Below the pieces are notes generated by a model that worked only from the letters and a program-made list of their open reading frames with translations, was not told where the DNA came from and searched no databases. 64,000 nucleotides of DNA from NCBI RefSeq assembly GCF_000015165.1, contig NC_009485.1, forward strand, positions 4,793,501 to 4,857,500. The letters are read 5' to 3'. This document shows, piece after piece, positions 25,910-35,007 of this stretch. The position numbers and the translations under genes are program-made. Position 1 is the first letter of the stretch, and every line of letters starts with the position of its first letter. The stretch is from Bradyrhizobium sp. BTAi1. Its GTDB lineage: Bacteria > Pseudomonadota > Alphaproteobacteria > Rhizobiales > Xanthobacteraceae.

Positions 25910-26313
25910 TCTGTCTCGACACCAACATCGTCATTGCCGCGGTGAGCGGGCGCAGCACGGCTCTGCGGCATCGGCTCGGCGAACAGATCCGCTCGGGCAC
26001 TCCGATCGGGCTTTCCGTCGTCGCACTTTTCGAACTGCGCTATGGCATCGCGAGGAGCACCCGCCGCTCGGAAAATGAACGCCTGCTCGACCGCTTTCTG
26101 AGTCTCGGCATCGAGCTGCTGCCCTTCGATGGGAGCGATGCCGAGCATGCTGCCGAGATTCGGGCGGATCTCGAGAGAAAAGGGACGCCGATTGGCGCGT
26201 TCGACTATCTGATCGCGGCACAGGCTCGCCGGCGTGACGCGGCACTGGTGACGTTGAACCGGCGTGAGTTCGAGCGTGTCCCTGGATTACTCGTGCTCGA
26301 TTGGCCGGCTTGA
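25906..26313 (+). CDS. vapC: VapC-type PIN-domain toxin (ribonuclease)
   Basis: 135 aa. The PIN acidic residues are Asp5 (CLDTN), Glu43 (ALFELRYG) and the Asp of GAFDYLIAAQA, with a later ALVTLNRREFERVPGL. VapC toxins cut tRNA or rRNA in a Mg-dependent way and are held inactive by VapB. The 4-bp overlap with vapB is typical. The target RNA cannot be predicted from the sequence. Confidence 0.92.
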   Translation: MICLDTNIVIAAVSGRSTALRHRLGEQIRSGTPIGLSVVALFELRYGIARSTRRSENERLLDRFLSLGIELLPFDGSDAEHAAEIRADLERKGTPIGAFDYLIAAQARRRDAALVTLNRREFERVPGLLVLDWPA

Positions 26314-26499
26314 TCTCCCGTATCGTCAAAGCGACCTAAGCTCGGGAGAGAGCCAACGAACCTGGGCAAGCCGTGTGAAGACATGCGCGCTCGCCCAGAC
26401 TCGCAACGGGCAAAACCGCTCATCGCGCCCTGCATCGCGTCATCCGACAGACGGTAAAGAAATGGACAGGTCGGGCGACAGCCACCGAAGCACTCGTCT

Positions 26500-26950
26500 T
26501 GCAAAATTCGGCAAATCAGCATATTCTGCCTTTGTTCCTGTCCAGCCGAGGGGCGCTTCCGGATCGTCCAGTTGCGTGGGATTGGGAATGCGGTGGACGT
26601 GGCAGGCTGTGCGTGGGCGAAAGTCTCTGCGCGGACGAGCGGCCTGTCATGGACGGCGAAATCGCGTGGTCCTGGCGCCCCGATGCTGGCGCCAAGTCTC
26701 GTGACGGTGCCCAAGGCATCGCGCGAGGTGACGGGGGCAAGACAGCCGATCCCCGGGGAGATCGCGTATAAGCGTTAAAACCACCGCGCGGGGAAGGCCG
26801 GGTGTTTCCAGGCCGTACCTGTGGTGACCGCCGCGTGCTTTTTTTGTTGCACGCGGGCCATGGGTGCCGGCCAGGCATCCGGCCTTCCCTGCGCCCTCGC
26901 GTGTTTCGGGGGTGAAACGATCGGCACGGCTCGGCGCTGTCAGCGCGCGA
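26500..26950 (+). repeat. Structured repeat element, intact copy A
   Basis: This gene-free stretch resembles the sequence interrupted at 44.1-46.4 kb. Shared parts include TGCGCGGACGA (26628-26638), GTGGTCCTGGCGCCCCGA, GCTGGCGC and the GGGAAGGCCGG...CTTCCCTGC ends. GGGAAGGCCGGGTGTTT (26791-26807) pairs with AGGCATCCGGCCTTCCC (26873-26889) in 17 unbroken pairs. Inside, CCGCGTGC (26831-26838) pairs with GCACGCGG (26849-26856) around TTTTTTTGTT. Frames across it (for example WSWRPDAGA) are broken and not shared throughout, so I do not call a protein. From memory, similar ORF fragments are frequent in Bradyrhizobium annotations. It could specify a structured RNA or be a mobile repeat. Confidence 0.7.
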
Positions 26951-26971
26951 GGATGAAAACTGATGTCTTCA

Positions 26972-27061
26972 CGTCATTGCGAGGAGCGAAGCGACGAAGG
27001 CATCCGGAGTCGTGGGCGGGACTCTGGATGGCTTCGTCGCCTCCGGCTCCTCGCAATGACG
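26972..27061. repeat. Palindromic intergenic repeat R1, copy b
   Basis: Starts CGTCATTGCGAGGAGCGAAG and ends CTCCTCGCAATGACG, with ATCCGGAGT...ACTCTGGAT inside. It lies directly after element A and 11 bp before the 3' end of ctaA, so ctaA transcripts would run into this hairpin. Confidence 0.9.
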
Positions 27062-27072
27062 AAAATGGTCGC

Positions 27073-28161
27073 CTACCCCGCCTGCCCGGCGGCCACGGCC
27101 GCCTGCGGCACCACCACCGCAGCGACGCGCCGCGGCGACAGCCGTTCGGCCTGCAGCACGGCGAAGGTCAGCACGATGATCGCCGTGCCCTGATGCAGCA
27201 GCGCCAGCGAGATCGGCACCACCATCAGCAGGGTCGCGATGCCGAGCCCAGCCTGCACCAGGATCGCGGCCAGCAGCCGGTGCGCGCCGCGCACCACGGT
27301 GCGGCCGGCACCGGCGCGCATCACGTCGAAAGCGTGCCACGCCCCCAGCAGGAACAGCGTGTAGGCGGTCATGCGATGCATGAACTGCACCGTCAGATCG
27401 TTCTCGAACAAATTGATCCACCACGGCGACTGGATCCACAGATTGGCCGCCTTCGGGATCAGGCCGCCGTCGATGTCAGGCCAGGTGTTGTAGACGAGGC
27501 CGGCGCGCAGGCCGGCGACCAGGGCGCCGAGATAAAGCTGCACGAAAGTGACGCCGACCAGCCCCCAGGCCGTGAGCCGCAGCCGTGCCGGTACCTCGGC
27601 CTCCGCACGCGGCGCGAGCCGCCGCAGGGTCCAGACAATCGCGGCAAAGATCAACAACGCCAGCGACAGATGCGTCGCGAGCCGGACCGGCGCCACCTCG
27701 GTGCGCTCGGTCAAACCCGAGGCCACCATCCACCAGCCCACCGCACCCTGCAGCGCGCCAAGCCCGAAGATCAGCCACAGCCTGCGGCCGAGCGGCCCGG
27801 ACACGGCGCCGCGCCACAGAAACCACAGGAACGGCAGCAGATAGACCATGCCGATGACGCGGCCGAGCAGCCGGTGGCCCCACTCCCACCAGAAGATGGT
27901 CTTGAACTCGTGCAGCGTCATGCCGGCATTCATCTGCCGGTACTGCGGAATGGTCTTGTAGGCCTCGAAGGCGTCGGTCCAGGCCCGCTCCGACAACGGC
28001 GGCAAAGTGCCGGTGACCGGCTTCCATTCGACGATCGACAGGCCGGATTCGGTCAGCCGCGTCGCCCCGCCGACCAGCACCATCAGCGCGATCAGGCCGG
28101 CCACCACCGTGAGCCAGATGCGGATCGCGGCGAGATCTGTCGTGCGGGGAACCGTGGTCAT
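27073..28161 (-). CDS. ctaA: Heme A synthase
   Basis: Membrane enzyme that oxidises the C8 methyl of heme O to the formyl of heme A for aa3-type cytochrome oxidase. 362 aa with eight hydrophobic helices. Conserved haem-ligand histidines appear in WWEWGHRLLGR, RLATHLSLALL, QFMHRMTAY and LALLHQGTA. The early VGGATRLTESGLSIVEWKPVTG is diagnostic. The long form without the Bacillus-type cysteine pair is typical of alphaproteobacteria. No cox genes are in the window. Confidence 0.95.
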   Translation of the reverse strand: MTTVPRTTDLAAIRIWLTVVAGLIALMVLVGGATRLTESGLSIVEWKPVTGTLPPLSERAWTDAFEAYKTIPQYRQMNAGMTLHEFKTIFWWEWGHRLLGRVIGMVYLLPFLWFLWRGAVSGPLGRRLWLIFGLGALQGAVGWWMVASGLTERTEVAPVRLATHLSLALLIFAAIVWTLRRLAPRAEAEVPARLRLTAWGLVGVTFVQLYLGALVAGLRAGLVYNTWPDIDGGLIPKAANLWIQSPWWINLFENDLTVQFMHRMTAYTLFLLGAWHAFDVMRAGAGRTVVRGAHRLLAAILVQAGLGIATLLMVVPISLALLHQGTAIIVLTFAVLQAERLSPRRVAAVVVPQAAVAAGQAG

Positions 28162-28263
28162 GGACGTTGAACGCTCGATTGAACCGGGGCTGACAGGCCC
28201 TTATAATCTCAGAGAAACCGCGCGCAAGCCGCGCCGTCCCGAGCCAAAGTTGACATTCCCGTC

Positions 28264-28485
28264 ATGACGATCCGCACCCGCAAACTGATCGGCGCCGTCG
28301 CGCTGCTGCTGCTCGCCTTCGCCTGGTCGCTGATGGGCATGGTGCTCGCGCAATTCCCGCTGATCGCCAATTCCGGCTGGATGCAGGCGGTCTATTACGT
28401 CGTCGTCGGCATGGGCTGGGTGCTGCCGGCTATGCCGATCGTGAGCTGGATGCTGCGCCCCGATTCGGAGCGGCAGGAGAACTGA
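28264..28485 (+). CDS. DUF2842 small membrane protein
   Basis: 73 aa with two transmembrane helices (LIGAVALLLLAFAWSLMGM and AVYYVVVGMGWVLPAMPIV). The ends are polar. The family pattern PLIANSGWMQAVYYVVVGMGWVLPAMPIVSWM matches DUF2842, which occurs next to ctaA in related genomes. It is divergent from ctaA here. The function is not established; a role near the cytochrome oxidase assembly genes is only a guess from position. Confidence 0.85.
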   Translation: MTIRTRKLIGAVALLLLAFAWSLMGMVLAQFPLIANSGWMQAVYYVVVGMGWVLPAMPIVSWMLRPDSERQEN

Positions 28486-29634
28486 TCAGCCGATGTCCAG
28501 CGACGGCTGCGGCGCCGCTTTCGCCTTCGGCAGGGTCACGCCGGCCATCAGCACCTTGAGCGCGCGCAGCGAGCGCGAGCGGCCGTCCCAGGCGATGCGC
28601 GGCAGCAGGTGCAGTCGGGTGCGGCCCTCCGGCTGGATCACCCCGCCGATCGCGGTCGCGGCGCTGACAAAGCCCGCCTGCGCGGCCAGCACGGCATCGC
28701 TGCGGCGGACGGCATCGCGGTCGCCGAACGGATAGGCCATATGCCGGACCGGGCGCCGCAGCGCGGTCTCCAGCACCGCCTTGCCCATCGCGATCTCGCG
28801 CTGGGCGTCGGCATCCTTGAGATGGGCGAGCGCGGGATAATGCACCGTGGCGCTGCCGATCGTGACATTCGGATCGGCCGCAAGCTGCGCGATATCCGCC
28901 CAATCCATCGCGGCCTCGCGCGAGAGAGCGACCAAATCGACCGAATGGCGCGAGCAGAGATCGCGGATCGCGATCGACCGCTCCGCCGGCGGCAGCTTGC
29001 GCAGCCAGCCCCAGAGATAGGCGAACAGCTCGTATTTTTCCGCCGGCCTGGCCACGGAAAAGCGCTGCTCGCGATGATCGATCACGAGGCTGATCCGGCT
29101 CTCGCGCGCGATGACGGCTTCCAGCGCCAGCCACCAGGCCTCGCCGAGACCATCCGGGAAGGCGGACGCAACGTAGACCGTGAACGGCACGCCATGGCGG
29201 GCCAGCACCGGATAGGCATGGGTGATCAGGTCCTTCCATGCGCCATCGAAGGTCAGGCAGGCGAACCGGCGGTCTTCGGCCAACCGCACCGCGCGCTCAC
29301 AGGCCTCGTCGAGCGCGACGATGTCGTAGCCCCAGCGCTTCAGCGCCCGGATCATCTTGTCGAGGAAGACCGGCGTGATCTCCGCGTGCTTGAGCGGCTG
29401 GAACGCACCTTTGCGGCGCGGACGCACCCGCTCGAAACGCAGCACGGCACCGGCGCCCGCCGTGGTGCGCGAGGCCAGCCATGTGCCGCCGCTGAAATAG
29501 GCCAGTTCCAACCGCGCCGTCCGCAGCCATCTGTTGTCCGACGACAAATCGCGCGCCCCTTCCCGAGAGATCCACTTGAAACCAAACCGACCGCGCCCAC
29601 CTGATGCGGAGCGACCGTGACGCGAGCGCGACAT
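28486..29634 (-). CDS. Polysaccharide deacetylase family protein with altered catalytic motifs
   Basis: About 382 aa, a NodB-type fold. Expected family parts are present: the first strand LTFDGAWKDLITHAYPVLARHGVPFTVYVAS and late MAYPFGDRDAVRRSDAVLAAQAGFVSA. The catalytic TFDDG is changed to TFDGA, and the metal-binding HxxxH region reads IGSATVHYPALAHL with its first His missing. Metal-dependent deacetylation is therefore doubtful. The start is uncertain: ATG at 29634 is chosen, but 29709 is also open. Its last base is next to the stop of the DUF2842 gene. It is the first gene of the exopolysaccharide region. Confidence 0.78.
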   Translation of the reverse strand: MSRSRHGRSASGGRGRFGFKWISREGARDLSSDNRWLRTARLELAYFSGGTWLASRTTAGAGAVLRFERVRPRRKGAFQPLKHAEITPVFLDKMIRALKRWGYDIVALDEACERAVRLAEDRRFACLTFDGAWKDLITHAYPVLARHGVPFTVYVASAFPDGLGEAWWLALEAVIARESRISLVIDHREQRFSVARPAEKYELFAYLWGWLRKLPPAERSIAIRDLCSRHSVDLVALSREAAMDWADIAQLAADPNVTIGSATVHYPALAHLKDADAQREIAMGKAVLETALRRPVRHMAYPFGDRDAVRRSDAVLAAQAGFVSAATAIGGVIQPEGRTRLHLLPRIAWDGRSRSLRALKVLMAGVTLPKAKAAPQPSLDIG

Positions 29635-29868
29635 CGCACGCAGCACACGTCGGAACGATGGCGATGCTCGTGATGGGCATCCTCTTGATGTCCATGCCCT
29701 TAAAGACATCCATTCTTAAGATCGCGTGGTGGATACTGATTTGAACAGGTCTTTTGCCGCGTCACCCCGATTTGGGGCGGTGTCATTGCCCTTACTTTTT
29801 ATTGATGTTTCTTTGCAAAGCTCAGGCGATCCAGAGCAACAAAATTCCACAACAACGCAGGTTGCGCG

Positions 29869-31089
29869 ATGACCATGGCCGCCGTGATCGAAAACCGGAC
29901 GGCGCAGTCGCCGCTGTCTGGACTTGCACAGGTCGAGATCGTCTCTGATCTCGCCGCGGCCGAACCGGCCTGGCGCATTCTCGAGGCACCCGACCACATC
30001 TCGACGCCCTACCAGCGCTTCGACCTGCTCGCCGCGTGGCAGCACGAGGTCGGCGCCCGCGAGCAGGCGACGCCCTTCATCGTCATCGCTCGCGATGCCA
30101 AGCAGCAGCCGTTGCTGCTGCTGCCGCTGGCGCTGACGCACGCGTTCGGGGCGCGGGTCGCGAGCTTCATGGGCGGCAAGCACACCACCTTCAACATGCC
30201 GCTGATGCACCGCGCGTTTGCGGCGCGTGCCAGCGTTGGCGATCTCGAATTCCTGCTTGCCGGACTGCGTGATCATGGCGGCGTGGACGTGCTGGCGTTG
30301 ACGCAACAGCCGCTGCGCTGGAGCACGATCGCCAACCCGCTGGCGCAATGGCCGCGCCAGCCATCCGTGAACGACTGCCCGGTGCTGTTGATGCCCCCCG
30401 GCGCCGCATCGACCGCTTTGTTGTCGAACTCATTCCGCAAGCGGCTCAAGAGCAAGGAGAAGAAGCTGCAGGCGCTGCCCGGCTATCGCTACATGATCGC
30501 CAGCAGCGATGCCGAGATCGCCGAGCTGCTGGACTGGTTCTTCCGGATCAAGCCGATCCGCATGGCCGAGCAGAAGCTGCCCAACGTCTTCGCCGAACCC
30601 GGCATCGAAGCCTTCGTGCGCGCCGCATGCCTGGCCAAGCTCAGCTGCGGTCATCGCGCCATCGAGATTCATGCGCTGCGCTGCGACGACGAGATCATCG
30701 CGCTGTTCGCCGGCGTCGCCGATGGCGAGCGCTTCTCGATGATGTTCAACACCTATACGCTGTCGGAGAATGCCCGCTGGAGTCCGGGACTGATCCTGAT
30801 GCGCTCGATCATCGATCATTATGCGCAAAGCGGGTTCCGCGCGCTCGATCTCGGCATTGGCTCCGACGACTACAAGCGGATGTTCTGCAAGGATGACGAG
30901 CCGATCTTCGACAGCTATCTGTCCTTGACTGCGCGCGGGCTCGTGGCGGCGCGGACGATGGCCGCGCTTGGCCGCGCCAAGCATGCCGTCAAGCACAGCC
31001 CTGCTCTGTTTCGTCTGGCGCAGCGCGTCCGCGGCGCGCTGCAGTCTGGCGGCAGCGCCGCCAGAGCCGAGGAACGGGCCGACGATTAG
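29869..31089 (+). CDS. CelD/BcsL-like GNAT-fold acetyltransferase
   Basis: 406 aa with an N-terminal region (PYQRFDLLAAWQHEVG, then PFIVIARDAKQQPLLLLPL) and a C-terminal BioF2-type acetyltransferase domain (IEIHALRCDDEIIALFAGVADGERFSMMFNTY, then SPGLILMRSIIDHYAQSGFRALDLGIGSDDYKRMFC). Proteins of this family sit in cellulose and exopolysaccharide loci and probably acylate the sugar chain or a lipid-linked precursor. The acceptor cannot be read from the sequence. It overlaps none of its neighbours. Confidence 0.85.
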   Translation: MTMAAVIENRTAQSPLSGLAQVEIVSDLAAAEPAWRILEAPDHISTPYQRFDLLAAWQHEVGAREQATPFIVIARDAKQQPLLLLPLALTHAFGARVASFMGGKHTTFNMPLMHRAFAARASVGDLEFLLAGLRDHGGVDVLALTQQPLRWSTIANPLAQWPRQPSVNDCPVLLMPPGAASTALLSNSFRKRLKSKEKKLQALPGYRYMIASSDAEIAELLDWFFRIKPIRMAEQKLPNVFAEPGIEAFVRAACLAKLSCGHRAIEIHALRCDDEIIALFAGVADGERFSMMFNTYTLSENARWSPGLILMRSIIDHYAQSGFRALDLGIGSDDYKRMFCKDDEPIFDSYLSLTARGLVAARTMAALGRAKHAVKHSPALFRLAQRVRGALQSGGSAARAEERADD

Positions 31090-31090
31090 T

Positions 31091-33385
31091 CTAGGCGGCG
31101 ACGCCGCGCGGGCCCGCTTGGGTGGACCCGGTCTCTTCGAGCGGCGCCTTCAGCATGGTCACGGCGCCAAAGCCGACCTCGCGCAGCTGCGTGGTCATCT
31201 GGCTGCGCGCCTCGGAGGTCATGTTGGGGTCCGGCACGACCACGGCGCGCGCCCCCGCTGTCAGCAGTTCGGCCGGCAGGTCGGAGGCCGTACCGGCATC
31301 GAGCAGCACATGATCGTAGACGCGCAGCAGCGCATCGATCGCGAGCGCAAGTCGCGGCGATTGCAGCTGGCCGCGATCGCCGCCGGGCCGGCCGGCATTG
31401 ACGAGATGCAGCCGCGAGGCCTGATCCTTGGTGATGATGGCGGAGAACGAGGCCTCGCCCAGCATCAGCTCGATCAGTCCAGGCGCCGCCGGATCGACCG
31501 AGACACCTGCAAGCATCTGCGGGCTGCCGGCGAGGTCGACCAGTACGATTCGGGCCTGCCGCGCCATGTTGCGGGCGATCGACAGCGCCGTGGCGGTGAC
31601 GGTGTGGCCACCGGCCGTCCCGAGCACGGTGATCTTGCGGGCGCCCTCGCCCAAGGCAAGCAGCTCGGCCGCGAGCTGGTCGAGCTCGGTCGACGGCGCA
31701 GGCTCGGCAAGCTCAGACTCCGGCGCTGCGGCGACGGGAGCTGGCGCGACGGGAACGGGAGGCGCGGCAACGGGAGGCACAGGCGCAACTTGGACCGGTG
31801 CGGCCGGGGCCGCGGGCACAGCGGGCGCGGACATCACCGGCTCTACCCGGGGGGCGGGCGTGGCCGCGACCATCACGGGAGCCAGCAACCCGGCGCTGAC
31901 GGCGCGTGGCGCGGTGAGGCGCAGCAGCTCGCCGGTGACGACCACGCCCGAGGTCAGCATCAGCGTGGCGAGCGTCGCGATCAGCACGATCGGCAGCTTT
32001 TTCGGATAGGCCGGCGTGTTCGAGACCACCGCCCGCGAGATGATGCGCCCTTCCGCCGGCGGCGTGTCCAGGGTCTCGCGGCTGTTGGCGTCGCGGTATT
32101 TGGCGAGATAGGATTCCAGCAAGTCGCGCTGCGACTTGGCCTCGCGCTCCAGCGCCCGCAGCTGAACGTCCTGACCGTTGGTGGACGTCGCCTGCTTCTT
32201 GGCTTGATCGAGGCTCTGGCTCAGCATCTGCACCCGCCCCTCGGCGATCCGCGCGTCGCTGTCGAGCGAGCGCGAGATCTTGGCGGCTTCGTCGCGGATC
32301 TGGCGGTCGAGATCGGCCAATTGCGCCTTCAGCTCCTTGATGCGCGGATGGTTGTCCAGCAGCGTCGACGATTGCTCGGCCAATTGCGCGCGAAGATTCA
32401 CCCGCTGCTCTGACAACCGGCGCATCAGCTCGGAATTGAGCACCTCGGAAGCCTCGATCGGCTGTCCGCTCTGCAGCCTCTCGCGGATCAACCGCGCCTT
32501 GGTCTCGGCATCTGATTTCAGCGCGCGGGCATTGTTGAGCTGGGTGTTGATCTCGCCCATCTGCTGGTTCGACAGCGAGGTGTTGTTGGTGCCGATGAAC
32601 AGGCTGGACTTGGCACGAAACTCTTCGACCCGCGATTCCGCGTCCTCGACCTTCTTGCGGAGGTTCTGGATCTCCCCTGCCAGCCATTGGCTGGCCGATT
32701 TCGCCTGAGCCTGACGGGCATTCTGCTGCACCACCAGATATCCATCGGCAACGGCATTGGCGATCTGGGCCGCGAGCGCCGGGTTCTGCGACTGGAATTC
32801 GACCACGAGGACGCGCGATTTGTCGACGGCGTAGACCGTGAGGCGCTCATAATAGGCGTCCATGACCCGCTCTTCGGGGGTCATCGACAGCGGGTCTTTC
32901 ACCAGCCCAAACATGGCAAAGATCGACTTCAACGGCGATACGCCGCGCAGCACCGGGTCGAATTCCGGCAACTCGCCGAGCTTGTTCTTGGCGATGACGT
33001 CGCGCGCCAGGTCCCGCGACAGCACCAGTTGCACCTGGCTCGCCACCGCCTCCGCGTCCAGCGCGGTCCGTTCTTCGCTACGCTCACTGTTGGACCGTAG
33101 GAAAATGTTCTCGCGGCCATCAATCAGGATACGCGCCTCCGATTTGTAGCGCGGCGTGATCATGTTCACGGCAGTGACGGCCAACGCAAGTGCAAGCAAG
33201 GTCGCGGTGAGAATGAAACCACGCTTGCGAGCCAGAGCACGGCCAATCGTACGCACATCCAGGTCGCCAGAGGCCTGCGCCGGCGCGTCCGGCGATTGCG
33301 CCTTCGTCGACTGCGCGACGGGAGCCGTCTCGATCCGAGTCGTCTTGTCTTCCTTGCTGGCACGCCAGAACGCCAACCGCATCAT
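31091..33385 (-). CDS. Exopolysaccharide chain-length/co-polymerase protein (Wzc/GumC-type) with degenerate kinase domain
   Basis: 764 aa. It has an N-terminal Wzz domain with a first transmembrane helix (KRGFILTATLLALALAVTAVN), a large periplasmic coiled-coil region (about 180-430) and a second helix (LPIVLIATLATLMLTSGVVV) preceded by the proline-rich AYPKK segment. A Pro/Ala-rich linker (about 525-575) leads to a C-terminal domain resembling bacterial tyrosine kinases. There the Walker A lysine is absent (VLGTAGGHTVTAT), the A' motif is weak (VLVDLAGSP) and no C-terminal Tyr cluster follows. It should control polymer length without autophosphorylation. It is divergent from the GT4 gene. Confidence 0.88.
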   Translation of the reverse strand: MMRLAFWRASKEDKTTRIETAPVAQSTKAQSPDAPAQASGDLDVRTIGRALARKRGFILTATLLALALAVTAVNMITPRYKSEARILIDGRENIFLRSNSERSEERTALDAEAVASQVQLVLSRDLARDVIAKNKLGELPEFDPVLRGVSPLKSIFAMFGLVKDPLSMTPEERVMDAYYERLTVYAVDKSRVLVVEFQSQNPALAAQIANAVADGYLVVQQNARQAQAKSASQWLAGEIQNLRKKVEDAESRVEEFRAKSSLFIGTNNTSLSNQQMGEINTQLNNARALKSDAETKARLIRERLQSGQPIEASEVLNSELMRRLSEQRVNLRAQLAEQSSTLLDNHPRIKELKAQLADLDRQIRDEAAKISRSLDSDARIAEGRVQMLSQSLDQAKKQATSTNGQDVQLRALEREAKSQRDLLESYLAKYRDANSRETLDTPPAEGRIISRAVVSNTPAYPKKLPIVLIATLATLMLTSGVVVTGELLRLTAPRAVSAGLLAPVMVAATPAPRVEPVMSAPAVPAAPAAPVQVAPVPPVAAPPVPVAPAPVAAAPESELAEPAPSTELDQLAAELLALGEGARKITVLGTAGGHTVTATALSIARNMARQARIVLVDLAGSPQMLAGVSVDPAAPGLIELMLGEASFSAIITKDQASRLHLVNAGRPGGDRGQLQSPRLALAIDALLRVYDHVLLDAGTASDLPAELLTAGARAVVVPDPNMTSEARSQMTTQLREVGFGAVTMLKAPLEETGSTQAGPRGVAA

Positions 33386-33653
33386 CCACTCCCGCGAGAC
33401 AAACGCTACGCCACCAACATACGTGGTACAATTACACTCTATTAAGGTTGCCGGTCGGTTAATCCGACCGACCTGTCAGCGGCGCGCGCGAACATTCATT
33501 GGCATCTCCCATGGATGCAGATCTCCCGCTTATACACGATCATCACCATAATCCTTGCGGTCCGATCCCGAGCGCTGAGCTGTGAGGCGTTTATTAACCA
33601 TCAACGATCTATCCAGACTGAAGCCGCAAGGAACCTAGTGACAAGAGGCCCCC
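33386..33653. other. Divergent promoter region of the exopolysaccharide locus
   Basis: A relatively AT-rich 268-bp gap between the Wzc-like gene (minus) and the GT4 gene (plus), for example ATTACACTCTATTAAGGTTG and TATTAACCATCAACG. It must contain the starts for both directions. I see no clear binding site or RNA gene. Confidence 0.45.
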
Positions 33654-34877
33654 GTGCTTCCTCTACCAACCAGCCGTCAGGTCCGCTCGCCCGCTGACGG
33701 CTGGCGAGATCACGACCCCGCCGCGCAACGAAGCGAGCTTGGCCTGGCCCCGTCGCCACACAAGCCGCTTAGAATTCTGCATGCCGTCCGTGCCCCGGTC
33801 GGCGGCATCTTCCGACATATTATCGACCTCGCGAACGGCCAGGCCGATCTTGGCCATCATGTGGGAATCCTTGCAGACAGCCTGACCGGCGGCGAACGGG
33901 CTGATGCGGCACTCGCGCAAATCGCTCCGCGCCTGACCCTCGGTGTTCATCGCGTCGCGATTCATCGGGAGCCCTGGCCGACCGATGTCCTGGCGCTTGG
34001 CCATTTTCATGCGATCGCCCGCAGACTCAATCCGGACGTTCTGCACGGTCATGGTGCGAAGGCTGGCGCCTTCATCCGCATGCTGCCACATCGGACCGAA
34101 ACGATCCGCATCTACACACCGCATGGCGGATCACTGCATTACCCGCGCAACACGCTCAAAGGCGCGCTCTACGCACGGCTCGAGCGCGCGCTGATGAACC
34201 GGACCGAGCTTTTCCTGTTCGAAAGCATCTTTGCCCGCGACACATATGAACGCATGATCGGCCATCCCCAGGGCCTGGTCCATTGCGTGTTCAACGGCGT
34301 AACCGCGGGCGAATTCGATCCCATCTCACCGGCGGCCGACCAGACCGATCTCGCTTACGTCGGCGAGTTTCGTCATATCAAGGGCGCAGATATCCTGATC
34401 GACGCAGTCGCGCAGCTGCGCGACAGCGGTCGGCCGCTCACCCTCACCCTGGGTGGCGACGGCGAAGAGACGGCCCGGCTAAAGGCACAGGTCGAGCGTC
34501 TCGGTCTGACCTCTTCAGTGCGCTTCATCGGGCATGTGAAGGCCCGCGAGGGATTTTCCAAGGGGCGCCTTCTGGTCGTTCCGTCGCGAGGCGATTCGAT
34601 GCCCTATGTGGTGATCGAGGCCGGCGCAGCCGGGGTTCCGATGATCGCCGCCAAGGTCGGCGGTATCCCGGAGATCTTCGGCCCCCATGCCGACGCATTG
34701 TTCACGCCGAGCAACGTCGATGCGATGGCGGGGGCGATCGCCAACGCGCTCGACAACGCCGCCACCACGCAACTCCGTGCCAAGGCGCTGCGCGAGCGGA
34801 TATTCCAGCATTTCTCCCAGAGGGCGATGGTCGAGGGCGTGCTCGGTGGCTACCGCGAAGCGTTTACCAAGACCTGA
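33654..34877 (+). CDS. GT4-family glycosyltransferase
   Basis: About 407 aa, GT-B fold. The N-terminal acceptor domain holds ILHAVRAPVGGIFRHIIDLANGQADLGHHVG and DVLHGHGAKAGAF. The C-terminal donor domain has AYVGEFRHIKGADILIDAV, LGGDGEETARLKAQVERL and the EX7E-type sugar-nucleotide motif in MPYVVIEAGAAGVPMIAAKVGGIPEIF. It should add one sugar to the lipid-linked repeat unit at the cytoplasmic face. The GTG start at 33654 is tentative, since the first 35 residues look unlike the family. Confidence 0.9.
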   Translation: MLPLPTSRQVRSPADGWRDHDPAAQRSELGLAPSPHKPLRILHAVRAPVGGIFRHIIDLANGQADLGHHVGILADSLTGGERADAALAQIAPRLTLGVHRVAIHREPWPTDVLALGHFHAIARRLNPDVLHGHGAKAGAFIRMLPHRTETIRIYTPHGGSLHYPRNTLKGALYARLERALMNRTELFLFESIFARDTYERMIGHPQGLVHCVFNGVTAGEFDPISPAADQTDLAYVGEFRHIKGADILIDAVAQLRDSGRPLTLTLGGDGEETARLKAQVERLGLTSSVRFIGHVKAREGFSKGRLLVVPSRGDSMPYVVIEAGAAGVPMIAAKVGGIPEIFGPHADALFTPSNVDAMAGAIANALDNAATTQLRAKALRERIFQHFSQRAMVEGVLGGYREAFTKT

Positions 34878-35007
34878 TGCCTGCGAGACATCGCTAACCG
34901 ATTGTTCCGAATTGCCGTCTATGACCGCTGGTGAGGAATTTCTCCCGGCGCTGTCAGCGCTTATCTGACCAAGAATACTAACAAACATAATCCGGGCTTG
35001 TACCATT

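Noticed and set aside
26264..26704. 147-codon plus-strand frame in element A
   Set aside because: It lies in non-coding repeat sequence, overlaps the end of vapC out of frame, and does not correspond to the frame in element B.
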